Shown here: piece by piece, positions 54,603 through 61,463 of the stretch
Numbering within the stretch: position 1 is the stretch's first letter
Layout: each line of letters begins with the position of its first letter
Assembly (NCBI GenBank): GCA_019637105.1
Contig: JAHBWF010000028.1
Coordinates: forward strand, 1-61,463
Length of the DNA stretch: 61,463 bases
Direction of reading: 5' to 3'
Source of the DNA: Labilithrix sp.
GTDB lineage: Bacteria; Myxococcota_A; Polyangia; Polyangiales; Polyangiaceae
Notes under the pieces: generated by a model
Told to the model about the DNA's origin: nothing
Databases searched by the model: none
What the model saw: only the letters and a program-made list of their open reading frames with translations
Program-made: the position numbers and the translations under genes

Positions 54603-56207
54603 ATGGGCCGTCCTGCAACAGGATCCCCGCGCTGGAATCCGAAGACGGCGTGCTGGGAAGCGCGCATCACGATCCCGGGTCAGGGAAGAAAACCGGTGCC
54701 CCTCGTCGACGACAAGGGCAAGCCGACGGTGCCTGCGTGCCTCAACGGAACGCCGGGCACGAGGTGCACGTGCACGTCGTGTCAGCAGGCTGTTCGCGTT
54801 GCGAAGATCGTGAGCGAACGATCTCGGGACGAAGGCAGAGTGTCCGAGGAGACGCGCGAGACATCGAACGAGTGGCACACGCGCTACGTGAAGCGACACG
54901 CCGAGCTCGGCAAGACGACACGCGACATGACAGGCGCATGGGCACGGTGGCCAGGTTCAGTGTTCGGCTCGCTCCCGATGGTAGACGTAGCCAGAGAGCA
55001 CATCATCAAGACCCGCAACTTGCTCACCGAAGCCGTTGAGAACGACGAGATCAGCCCCAAGCGCGCGATGAACATCTGGTCCGACATCATCAAGGCGCCG
55101 TTCTCCCGCGCCTTCCACGACGATGACCCTCGCTACTCGAGCGTGCGCGTCGGACCCGAGGCGAACAATCCGACGATCGGCGTGAAGCCACCAGTGACGA
55201 AGGAACAGCTCGACGAAGAAGCGCGTGAGCGCCAGCCGCTCTACCCATACGAGTTCTTGCAGGTCATCTCGTGCAAGGCGATCCCGATCGAAGATCGGCG
55301 CCGGATCGTCGTCGCGACGTACACGTACGCCCGTCCCCAAGAGCTGTACGCGTTCCGGTGGACAGACGCGGACTGGTACGCCCATGAGCTCCGCGTTCGA
55401 CGAAAGCTCGTGTTCCGAAGTGGAGAAGAGGTCCCCGGCACGAAGAGCGACGCCGGCATCCGGGAGATCCCGATCCACGACAACTTGATGCCGCTCCTTC
55501 AGTGCATGCACGCCGCCGCGCCGAGCGACGACGAGCGGATCCTTCCGTTCACCGGGAGCTCGCGGAAGTTGGAGAAATATTCAGACACGCTGCGCGAGTA
55601 TCTGAAGCTCGCCGGGATCACGCGACGGGAGCTCATCGAGGGCACGCCCGATCACATGCCCTTCGACTGGCGATCACTTCGCACGACCGGATGCACCTGG
55701 ATGGCGATGCTCGGGACGGACAGCTACGTGCTCGCGAAGTACAGCGGCCACAAGCAACCTGAGACGACGTGGGCGAGCTACATCAAGCGCGGTCCCGACC
55801 TACGACGGCGCCATGGCGAGCCTTTTCCTCCGCTGCCCGAGGAGCTCTTTGAGGGGCTCCCGAGTATTGGTCAGATTTCGGATTCTGGCTCTGAGGACTC
55901 TAGTGATTCCAGCAATTTAGGGTCGGGGAGGCGGGATTTGAACCCGCGACGACAAGCACCCAAAGCTTGTGCACTACCGGACTGTGCGACTCCCCGGTGG
56001 AAACGCCTGACCCATAGCACGGCGGAGAGCGGGCTGCATGTGGGCAGAGAGCGGGCTGGGTGGGGCGAGCTCCTTCTCGAGCGGCACGTTCTTGCGGGGC
56101 CAGGCCATGAAGCGGGAGGATCGGGTGTCAGAAGCTCGGCCGTCTGTCGTCCATCCGCCGAGGTGCGCTTGCCGGGAAACGGGAACGAACGAGGTCCTCG
56201 TGAGTAG
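54603..56207 (+). CDS. Tyrosine recombinase (integrase) of the element; frame reads on through the tRNA
   Basis: Starts at ATG 54603, with GAGG 5 bases upstream. N-terminal DNA-binding part includes a Cys cluster (CTCTSC). The catalytic domain has YARPQELYAFRWTDADW (first Arg), FDWRSLRTTGCTWMAMLGTD (W-xxR motif; family more often HxxR), YSGHKQPETTWASYIKRG (GH...Tyr nucleophile). It integrates the island into the tRNA-Pro 3' end. No stop follows the domain: the frame runs through attR and the antisense of the tRNA (RRDLNPRRQAPKACALPDCA is tRNA complement) to 56207, 534 residues in total. The functional protein probably ends, or is naturally extended, after about residue 430. Confidence 0.88.
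   Translation: MGRPATGSPRWNPKTACWEARITIPGQGRKPVPLVDDKGKPTVPACLNGTPGTRCTCTSCQQAVRVAKIVSERSRDEGRVSEETRETSNEWHTRYVKRHAELGKTTRDMTGAWARWPGSVFGSLPMVDVAREHIIKTRNLLTEAVENDEISPKRAMNIWSDIIKAPFSRAFHDDDPRYSSVRVGPEANNPTIGVKPPVTKEQLDEEARERQPLYPYEFLQVISCKAIPIEDRRRIVVATYTYARPQELYAFRWTDADWYAHELRVRRKLVFRSGEEVPGTKSDAGIREIPIHDNLMPLLQCMHAAAPSDDERILPFTGSSRKLEKYSDTLREYLKLAGITRRELIEGTPDHMPFDWRSLRTTGCTWMAMLGTDSYVLAKYSGHKQPETTWASYIKRGPDLRRRHGEPFPPLPEELFEGLPSIGQISDSGSEDSSDSSNLGSGRRDLNPRRQAPKACALPDCATPRWKRLTHSTAESGLHVGRERAGWGELLLERHVLAGPGHEAGGSGVRSSAVCRPSAEVRLPGNGNERGPRE
55921..55942. other. attR: 22-bp direct repeat in the tRNA-Pro 3' end
   Basis: Identical to 44,767-44,788. It covers the T-arm 3' half, acceptor 3' strand and discriminator of the tRNA (55,923-55,942) plus two bases, the typical attachment core for tRNA-targeting integrases. 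Confidence 0.8.
55923..55996 (-). tRNA. tRNA-Pro(TGG)
   Basis: 74 nt cloverleaf: acceptor CGGGGAG/CTCCCCG, anticodon stem CAAGC/GCTTG around loop TTTGGGT (anticodon TGG), T-arm GCGGG-TTCAAAT-CCCGC. The CCA end is not encoded. Its 3' part is regenerated by the integrated element, so the gene stays functional. Confidence 0.95.
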
Positions 56208-56892
56208 CGCCGTGCGGGCCTTGGGCCGCGCGGCGAGCTGCGCGCGTGCGCTTCGGGCGGCGCATGGGGGCGGCACGTTCGAGCACGCGCGTGACGAGCT
56301 CGCGTTCGTGCTTCGGGCCGAGGCGCTGCGCGTGCTCGTGATGAACGGCGTTCCGGCGCAGGCGCGAGAGGACCTCGCGCAGGCGGTGACGCTGAGCGTG
56401 CTCGGGCGCATCCTCGACGGAGCGGTCGAGCCGGGCTTCGAGGACGGGTACCTCGCCGTGGCCGCCAAGAACCGGGCGCGCGACTGGCACCGTGAGTCGA
56501 GCGGCGTCTACGAGAAGACCGAGAGCTACGACGAGGAGCTCCTCGTCGCGCCTGATCTCGATCCTTACGCGGCGCTCGAGCAGGCGGAAGACGCCGAGGG
56601 AGCGCGCGCGCTCGCCGCGCGCGTCGCGCTCGTGCTTCAGGACGCGCCGCAGCGTTACCGTGAGGCGCTCGTGGCCGTTTATCTCGAAGGCGTGCCGATC
56701 GATTCGCTCGTGGACGAAGAGCTGTTCCGCGAGTGGCCGGCGGCGTCGGACCATGACGGCGACGATCCCATCGCCGCCCGACGGCGCGCGCGGGCGCGCG
56801 TCGACAAACTGCTCCAGCGCGCCCGCGACTGGGTGCGCGCGCGCGTGGTCGCCAAGCGGAGCACGCCGCCGCCACCGGAGCTTTCGCGATGA
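56107..56892 (+). CDS. Sigma-70-like (ECF) RNA polymerase factor, divergent
   Basis: About 261 residues from ATG 56107; the start is not well supported and a later GTG start is possible. Region 2-like: AREDLAQAVTLSVLGRILDG and FEDGYLAVAAKNRARDWHRE. Region 4-like: LQDAPQRYREALVAVYLEGV followed by a short linker and RARARVDKLLQRARDWVRAR. It is more divergent than typical ECF factors and the region between is Glu/Asp-rich. Its stop overlaps the next gene (ATGA), making a two-gene operon. Its 5' end overlaps the integrase read-through frame. Confidence 0.65.
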   Translation: MKREDRVSEARPSVVHPPRCACRETGTNEVLVSSAVRALGRAASCARALRAAHGGGTFEHARDELAFVLRAEALRVLVMNGVPAQAREDLAQAVTLSVLGRILDGAVEPGFEDGYLAVAAKNRARDWHRESSGVYEKTESYDEELLVAPDLDPYAALEQAEDAEGARALAARVALVLQDAPQRYREALVAVYLEGVPIDSLVDEELFREWPAASDHDGDDPIAARRRARARVDKLLQRARDWVRARVVAKRSTPPPPELSR

Positions 56893-57431
56893 GCTCGATG
56901 CCCGCCATGTTCCGGCACTTCGACCGCGGCGCCGAGACGGGCTCGGCCAGCGCCGAGGAGGCCCCGGAGGCGACGCTCGCTCGTCTGTGGCTCCACCTCG
57001 ACGCCGCTCGGAGCGCGCTCGCGCGCGCGCGACCGCCGGCGATCCTTCAGACGGCGAGCGAGCTCTTGAACGCGCTCGGGAGCGCGCGCGTACGCTCGGA
57101 GCTCGTGCTCGCCGCGACGGCGTTCGCGGAGGGGCTCGACGAGCGACCGGACGCCGAGCAATGGGTGTTCTTCGCGGTCGCCGCGCGCGCCACGCTCGAT
57201 CGCGCCGAGAAGAGCGGCGCGCGAGCGATCGCGGCGGAGCTCGTGCGGCTCGACGAATCGTTCGAGGACGCCCGCGAAGCGGTGCTCTTGCTCGAGCCCG
57301 AAGACTACAAGGAGGCGCTGACCGCGACGCCGCCGAACACCGGCGCCTGGTGGGGCGAGCGCGCGCGGCTCGACGCGGGGCTGCGGGAGATCGATCTCGA
57401 GCGCGCCCTCGGCGATCTCGCTGCCGGATGA
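56889..57431 (+). CDS. Hypothetical protein coupled to the sigma-like gene
   Basis: 180 residues, helical and acidic: LARLWLHLDAARSALARARP; LQTASELLNALGSARVRSEL; EQWVFFAVAARATLDRAEKS. It has no membrane segment, so if it modulates the sigma-like protein it would be a cytoplasmic partner; that is inference from coupling only. Confidence 0.6.
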   Translation: MSSMPAMFRHFDRGAETGSASAEEAPEATLARLWLHLDAARSALARARPPAILQTASELLNALGSARVRSELVLAATAFAEGLDERPDAEQWVFFAVAARATLDRAEKSGARAIAAELVRLDESFEDAREAVLLLEPEDYKEALTATPPNTGAWWGERARLDAGLREIDLERALGDLAAG

Positions 57432-57509
57432 GCGTTGCCCGCCCACCGGTGTCATGACGTCGTCACCGGCCCTCACGCGGCGCGCACAGGCACGGCGCGG
57501 CGAGCGTCC

Positions 57510-58310
57510 CCGCAAGGATGGCGCCGCGAAGCTCCGACGATGTCCCGACCTCGGCCATCGCCCGTCACTCCTCAACGCCTCGCGCGTCGGAACGGCGCCG
57601 CGGGGCCGCCGGACGGTGCACGGCATCGGCCATTGCTCCTCGTGCTTCGCACACTTCGCGCGTCGGAACGGCGCTGCGAGCCACCCGACGGTCATGACCT
57701 CGGCCATCGCTCGTCATGCTTCACGCGTCGCTTGTTGGAACGGCGCTGCGAGTCGCCCGCCGGTGTCCCGACGTCGTCGCTGTACGGTCACGCCGGCAGG
57801 ATTGCTCCTCATGCTTCACGCGCTTCACGCGCTTCGCGCGTCGGAACGGCGCTGCGAGCCGCCCGCCGGTGTCCCAATATCGTCGCTGTACGGTCACACC
57901 GGCAGGACTGCTCGTCATGCTTCACTCGCCTCGCGCGTCGGAGCGGCGCGGCGGGGCCGCCGGACGGTGCACGGCAGCGGCCATTGCTCCTCATGCTTCA
58001 CGTGCTTCGCGCGCCGGAACGGCGCCGCGGGGCCGCCGGACGGTGCACGGCAGCGGCCATTGCTCCTCATGCTTCACGCGCTTCGCGCGCCGGACGGCGC
58101 TGCGAGCTACCCGACGGTCATGACCTCGACCATTGCCCGTCACTCCCTTCATGCCTCGCGCGTCGGAGCGGCGCGGCGGGGCCGCCGGACGGTGCACGGC
58201 AGCGGCCATTGCTCCTCATGCTTCACGCGCTTCGCGCGTCGGCACGGTGCTGCGAGCCGCCCGTCGGTGTCCCGACGTCGTCGCTGTGCGGTCACGCCGG
58301 CAGGATCATG
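57510..58310. repeat. Mosaic tandem-repeat array between convergent genes
   Basis: About nine or ten units, each opening with TCGG(A)ACGGCGC, at about 57588, 57663, 57735, 57840, 57938, 58014, 58090, 58163 and 58239. Three unit types alternate: A (GGGGCCGCCGGACGGTGCAC..., 75-76 bp), B (...CCCGACGGTCATGACCTCG..., 72-73 bp) and C (...GTGTCCCGACGTCGTCGCTG..., 98-105 bp), in the order A B C C A A B A C. All end with a CATGCTTCACGCGCTTCGCG-like stretch. No frame across it is convincing as a gene. It lies between the ends of a plus- and a minus-strand gene. Confidence 0.85.
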
Positions 58311-58313
58311 GCG

Positions 58314-58826
58314 TCAGGTCGAGCAAATCCAGACTGGGCCCGTCCGGGGGCCGGGGGCCGGCGTCGGCTCGGGCTGCGCTCCGGCCTCGTCGCCGGCGTC
58401 GCCGGCGTCGCCGGCGTCCTCGTCCGCCGGTGGGCCGGCTTCGGGGAGCGGCTGCACCGGTTCTGGGATCTCGCCGATCACGCACTTGCACACGGCCTCG
58501 AGGCTGCAGTCGCCCTGCTCGTCGCGCGCGCCGACGAAGTTCACCACGCACCCGATGGGGTAGTTCGTGTCCTGCGGCAGACGACCGAGGTACGGCGATT
58601 CGCTCGTGCCCGTGTTGCACGCCTCCTGACCCGCGGCCGGGGGGTCACAGAAGAACGTGAACGGCCCCTGGTTGCACGGGGGCAACGCCGCGTCGGGCGC
58701 GGGCGTGGTCTCCTGCGAGGAGCAGCCGGTCGTCGACGTCGACGACGCGAGGACCACGAGGCCCAAGGCTCCGGCCAGCAACGAACCGACGGCGAGCGTC
58801 TGGGCCGAGGTGCGTGAACGCTTCAT
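58314..58826 (-). CDS. Cys-containing lipoprotein, unknown function
   Basis: 170 residues; GGAG lies 9 bases before the ATG at 58826. Signal (LLAGALGLVVLASSTSTTGC) with lipobox TTGC. Eight or so Cys in the mature part (CNQGPFTFFC; ACNTGTS; PIGCVVNFVG; CSLEAVCKC), then a Pro/Asp/Ala-rich tail with DAGDAGDAGDEAG. Likely surface anchored. No family recognised. Confidence 0.72.
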   Translation of the reverse strand: MKRSRTSAQTLAVGSLLAGALGLVVLASSTSTTGCSSQETTPAPDAALPPCNQGPFTFFCDPPAAGQEACNTGTSESPYLGRLPQDTNYPIGCVVNFVGARDEQGDCSLEAVCKCVIGEIPEPVQPLPEAGPPADEDAGDAGDAGDEAGAQPEPTPAPGPRTGPVWICST

Positions 58827-58953
58827 GCGAGAGCTCCACGTTACCGCGCCTCGACCGCGCGCGGCGGTACTTTTCGCGGCGGAGCCGCGCCGCAATTCGC
58901 CGCCGCGCGACTTCGCGGCGGCGCGCCCGCGTGACCGCGCGGGGCCGCGGGTG

Positions 58954-59604
58954 TCAGAGCGTTCGTGCGCGCAGCTTGCCGAGCGCCTCGGGCAGACCTG
59001 CCGGCGTCGCGCGGAGCTTCACGTAGAGGTGATCGCGATCCGTCTCGATCGCGCGGATCCCGAGCACCGGCGCGATCACGCCGAGCGCGCGGCGGAGGCG
59101 CGGATCGGCGGCGAGCTTCGGCACCTTCATCAAGTCGACGACGACCCGATCGCCGTCGGCCTCCACGACCGCGGGCGGTCGCTTCGGGATGAACTTGACG
59201 AGGTTGCCCGGCTTCGAGAGATCGAGCGCGCCCGACTTGATCAGCGTCGCGACCGGCGAGTCGCTGTCGCCGACGAGCGCCAGCTTCACGTCGCGAAGTC
59301 GGACGCCGACGCGCAGCGACTCCTCCGAGATCGAGACCTCGTCGATCTTGATCGCCGCCGACGCACGCACGGGCGTGCCCATCGCGTCGACCACCGCGCT
59401 GAACCGCAGGGCCGGAGGTGTGCTCGAGATCTCGACGTCCTTCGGCGCCTTCGACCCTTTGAGCTGACCGGCGAACCACCGGAGCGTCGCGAGCGGGACG
59501 CCGAAGCGCAGACCGGTCGCGTTCACCGCGGCTCGGACCACCTCGTCGGGGTTCTTCCGCACATAACCAACAGCCGCCTGAATCATGGCGCGCGGGCTGA
59601 ACAT
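58954..59604 (-). CDS. Hypothetical protein, beta-rich
   Basis: 216 residues from ATG 59604 (MFSPRAMIQAAVGYVRKNPD). Regular strand/turn patterning (LRFSAVVDAMGTPVRASAAI; VSISEESLRVGVRLRDVKLA; VEADGDRVVVDLMKVPKLAA) like a lipid-binding or DUF-type beta barrel. An upstream in-frame start at 59781 adds 59 Arg-rich residues that look non-coding. Conserved character but no name I can give. Confidence 0.65.
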   Translation of the reverse strand: MFSPRAMIQAAVGYVRKNPDEVVRAAVNATGLRFGVPLATLRWFAGQLKGSKAPKDVEISSTPPALRFSAVVDAMGTPVRASAAIKIDEVSISEESLRVGVRLRDVKLALVGDSDSPVATLIKSGALDLSKPGNLVKFIPKRPPAVVEADGDRVVVDLMKVPKLAADPRLRRALGVIAPVLGIRAIETDRDHLYVKLRATPAGLPEALGKLRARTL

Positions 59605-60065
59605 TGGGGGACAGCCAGAGTACCAACGCCGCCCCGCTCTGCAACGCCCGGACGCATGACGCGCCATGACGCGCGGCGACGCGCCCGCCCCGACGCGAGC
59701 GCGAGCGCGAGCGAACGCCATCTCGAGGGCGCGTCCTCGCGTTCTCGTTCCGTTCACGCCTCCGCCGGCTCTCCACCGCAAGAGAGGCGGTTAGCCGTGC
59801 CGGCCAAGGCCCGACGCGACCACCCGCGTGCGATGAGTCGGCTTTGCCGCCTCATCCTCCTCCACGCCCATCACTCCGAGGCCAGCAGCACGAGCGATCA
59901 TCCCCGGTGACGGCACCCTCGGTTTTTCCAGAGCGAGGTCGCGTCCTCGCATCCTCGGCAACCGCTTCGCGAGGCCGAGACGGAGCCAACAAAGAGGAGA
60001 GGCGGCACGTCGGCGAGACGGCCGCCTCTTGGGCTCGCCCGGCGCGAGCCGGAGCGGGAATCGGG

Positions 60066-60138
<73 letters not shown>

Positions 60139-60211
60139 AATTCCTGTTGCAGGGCGGCGGACTCTACGCGCGCCGAAAGATAAGTCAAGCACCGTCGCAC
60201 GCGAGGCGCTT

Positions 60212-60430
60212 TCAAAGCTGAATGTCGCCCGGTTCGGCTGTGATCGTGGGCGCGGGCGCCCCGCCGTCGTCGCCCTCGTCGCCGGCGTCCATGCTCGCCG
60301 TCGAGCCGGACGAGCTGCTGCTCGACGGGCTGCCGAACGGGCGGTTTAGCTGATCGCACGCGGCCGTCGTCAGCGCGAGGGCCGTCAGGACGACGACGGA
60401 GACCATGGCCGCGAGCGGGAGGGAACGCAT
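60212..60430 (-). CDS. Small lipoprotein downstream of sctR
   Basis: 72 residues: signal SLPLAAMVSVVVLTALALTT with lipobox TAAC, then a Ser-rich run, acidic Gly/Asp linker (DAGDEGDDGG) and a short tail. Begins 5 bases after the sctR stop, so it is probably translated from the same mRNA. Function unknown; not a recognised type III pilotin. Confidence 0.65.
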   Translation of the reverse strand: MRSLPLAAMVSVVVLTALALTTAACDQLNRPFGSPSSSSSSGSTASMDAGDEGDDGGAPAPTITAEPGDIQL

Positions 60431-60435
60431 GGGCG

Positions 60436-61146
60436 CTATCTGTACCCCGCGACCAGCGCCTGAGCCAAGAGGCCCCAGCCGTCGATCGCGACGAAGAGCA
60501 GCAGCTTGAACGGCAAGCTGACCTGCGTGGGGCTGAGCATCTGCATCCCGAGCGCGAGCAGGACGTTCGAGACCACGAGGTCGATGACGAGGAACGGCAG
60601 ATAGAGCAAAAAGCCGATCGCGAACGCTTCGGTGAGCTCCGTGACGACGAACGCCGGCACGAGCACCGCCAGGTCGTCCGCTCCGACGCTCGCGCGCTCC
60701 GCCTCCGGGCGCGCGTTCTTCGCGACGACGAAGAAGCGGGCGCGCTCCTTCTCGGCGGCGTTGTTCGCGAGGAACTCGCGCATCGGCTCGCGCACCGCCT
60801 CGAGGCCCTTCTCGACGAGGTACGTCGTGTCCTGCGTCCCGCCGCCCCGCGCGAGCGGCGCGGCCTTGTCGAAGATGCGCTGGCCGACGGGCGCCATCGC
60901 GATGAGCGTGAGCGCGGTCGCGAGCGCCATGATGACCGTGTTCGACGGCACGTTCTGCGCGCCGATCGCGCTGCGGACGATCTGCAGCACCGTCGAGATC
61001 TTCACGAACGCGGTGACGCCCATGAAGAGGAACGGCAGGAGCGACACGAGCGCGAGCGCGACGACGAGCGCGATGGGTTTGCCGAGGAGATCGTCCACGC
61101 GCACCGGATCGCCCGGCGCGGCGAGCGCGAAGGACGCGAGCGTCAC
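60436..61146 (-). CDS. sctR: Type III secretion export apparatus protein SctR (YscR/FliP family)
   Basis: 236 residues from GTG 61146. Membrane segments: IALVVALALVSLLPFLFMGV, VIMALATALTLIAMAP, FAIGFLLYLPFLVIDLVVSN and a last one near 205-230. The conserved FVKISTVLQIVRSAIGAQNV and PSNTVIMALA segments place it in the SctR/FliP family; the large periplasmic loop between TM2 and TM3 is present. It forms the core of the export gate in the inner membrane with SctS and SctT, which are not downstream here. The start overlaps the upstream gene's stop (GTGA). Confidence 0.93.
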   Translation of the reverse strand: MTLASFALAAPGDPVRVDDLLGKPIALVVALALVSLLPFLFMGVTAFVKISTVLQIVRSAIGAQNVPSNTVIMALATALTLIAMAPVGQRIFDKAAPLARGGGTQDTTYLVEKGLEAVREPMREFLANNAAEKERARFFVVAKNARPEAERASVGADDLAVLVPAFVVTELTEAFAIGFLLYLPFLVIDLVVSNVLLALGMQMLSPTQVSLPFKLLLFVAIDGWGLLAQALVAGYR

Positions 61147-61463
61147 GCGCCGCCCTCGTCGACTCCGTCGCTCGTCGGTCCGCCGCTCATCCGCCCGCCG
61201 CTCGTCATGCCGACCGCCGACGCTCCCGCTCCGGTCACACCCACGCTCGTCACGCCGACCGCCGACGCACCGGCGCCGGTCGCGCCCGCGTTCGTCGCGC
61301 CCGTCCCCGAGACGCCCGCGCTCGCCGTGCCCGTCCCCGAGACGCCCGCGCCCGCGCTCGCCGCGCCCGTCCCCGTCGTGCCCGCCTCCGTGTTCGTTGC
61401 GCCCGTCCCCGAGACGCCCGCTCCCGCGTTCGTCGCGCCCGTCCCCGAGACGCCCGCTCCCGC
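61143..61463 (-). CDS. Partial gene upstream of sctR with Gly/Ala/Thr/Ser-rich repeats (3' end only)
   Basis: The last 106 residues of a protein whose start is outside the window. Repeats such as AGVSGTGATN, AGTTGTGAAS and GASAVGVTS fill the first 80 residues; the end is MTSGGRMSGGPTSDGVDEGG then A. Its stop overlaps sctR by four bases, so it belongs to the same type III secretion operon. The low-complexity tail could be a linker on an SctQ-like or another apparatus gene; the rest is needed to say. Confidence 0.6.
   Translation of the reverse strand, partial: AGAGVSGTGATNAGAGVSGTGATNTEAGTTGTGAASAGAGVSGTGTASAGVSGTGATNAGATGAGASAVGVTSVGVTGAGASAVGMTSGGRMSGGPTSDGVDEGGA

Larger units (their letters stand above)
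44767..55942 (+). mobile_element. 11.2-kb integrative, phage-satellite-like element in tRNA-Pro
   Basis: Bounded by the 22-bp direct repeat and with its integrase gene next to the tRNA, the normal layout of a tyrosine-integrase island. Contents in order: small proteins, a repeat-rich region, two DNA-binding-type small proteins, PrimPol, P4-type helicase, a long hairpin, a Cys-rich lipoprotein on the other strand, phage-structural-like small proteins, a Mu gpI-like protease, a coiled-coil protein, a toxin-antitoxin pair and the integrase. There is no portal, terminase, capsid, tail or lysis gene. Its base composition is somewhat less GC-rich than the flanks in several intergenic stretches. Confidence 0.8.

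Noticed and set aside
57435-58817. Long plus-strand frames across the tandem array
   Set aside because: Translation simply repeats the DNA units in several frames and continues antisense to a lipoprotein gene; the array is better read as non-coding.
59641-59781. Extended N-terminus of the beta-rich protein
   Set aside because: Residues before MFSPRAM are Arg/Gly-rich and look non-coding.

Overview
The window is very GC-rich DNA, probably from a Myxococcota bacterium (Polyangiales/Labilithrix/Sorangium type). This is inferred from base composition, many short Asp/Gly-rich lipoproteins, thrombospondin type-3 repeats, GC-ending codons and a type III secretion export gene. No rRNA or other definite taxonomic marker is present.

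Layout. 1-22 kb is ordinary chromosome: a TrkA-type membrane protein, an amidohydrolase, secreted lipoproteins and an M23 peptidase, a GH15 glucoamylase-type enzyme, a four-repeat lipoprotein, a PAP2 phosphatase coupled to an AAC(3)-type acetyltransferase, an ECF sigma factor, a metallo-beta-lactamase-fold enzyme and an MMPL transporter. 22.0-25.8 kb (minus strand) is a compact family 2A encapsulin operon: SrpI-like shell, a SufS-type cysteine desulfurase with about 230 residues of disordered N-terminal sequence (presumed cargo tag), and a rhodanese-XRE-cupin fusion regulator. 26-32 kb holds a papain-like secreted protease, a TerB-like protein, a divergent SDR/AraC pair and a zinc-ribbon protein. 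32.3-37.1 kb is a decayed zone with fragments of a PD-(D/E)XK-like gene, a RibD/DHFR-type reductase, a PIN toxin, an IS66 tnpA and a tyrosine recombinase, interspersed with two intact lipoprotein genes.

37.1-42.4 kb is an ABC-three-component (ABC-3C) type defence operon: Cap4-like dsDNA nuclease effector, middle component and a Rad50-like ATPase with a zinc hook. It appears doubly broken. An IS3-family element with a 4-bp target duplication sits after codon 20 of the ATPase; removing it on paper restores one 783-residue frame. A one-base deletion in an A-run shifts the nuclease frame. 42.6-44.8 kb is a graveyard of IS3 and ISL3 remnants.

44,767-55,942 is an 11.2-kb integrative element in the 3' end of a tRNA-Pro(TGG) gene, bounded by a 22-bp direct repeat. 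It carries a tyrosine integrase next to the tRNA, a P4-like PrimPol plus SF3 helicase pair, a toxin-antitoxin module, and a small set of phage-like genes including a Mu gpI-like prohead protease, but no recognisable capsid, portal or terminase. It also has an unusual repeat region (45.27-45.86 kb) and a long hairpin just after the helicase gene. It reads as a phage-satellite-like replicon.

56-61.5 kb returns to chromosome: a sigma-factor-like gene pair, an approximately 0.8-kb mosaic tandem-repeat array between convergent genes, lipoproteins, tRNA-Ala(CGC), and sctR of a type III secretion system overlapping a repetitive upstream gene that runs off the window.
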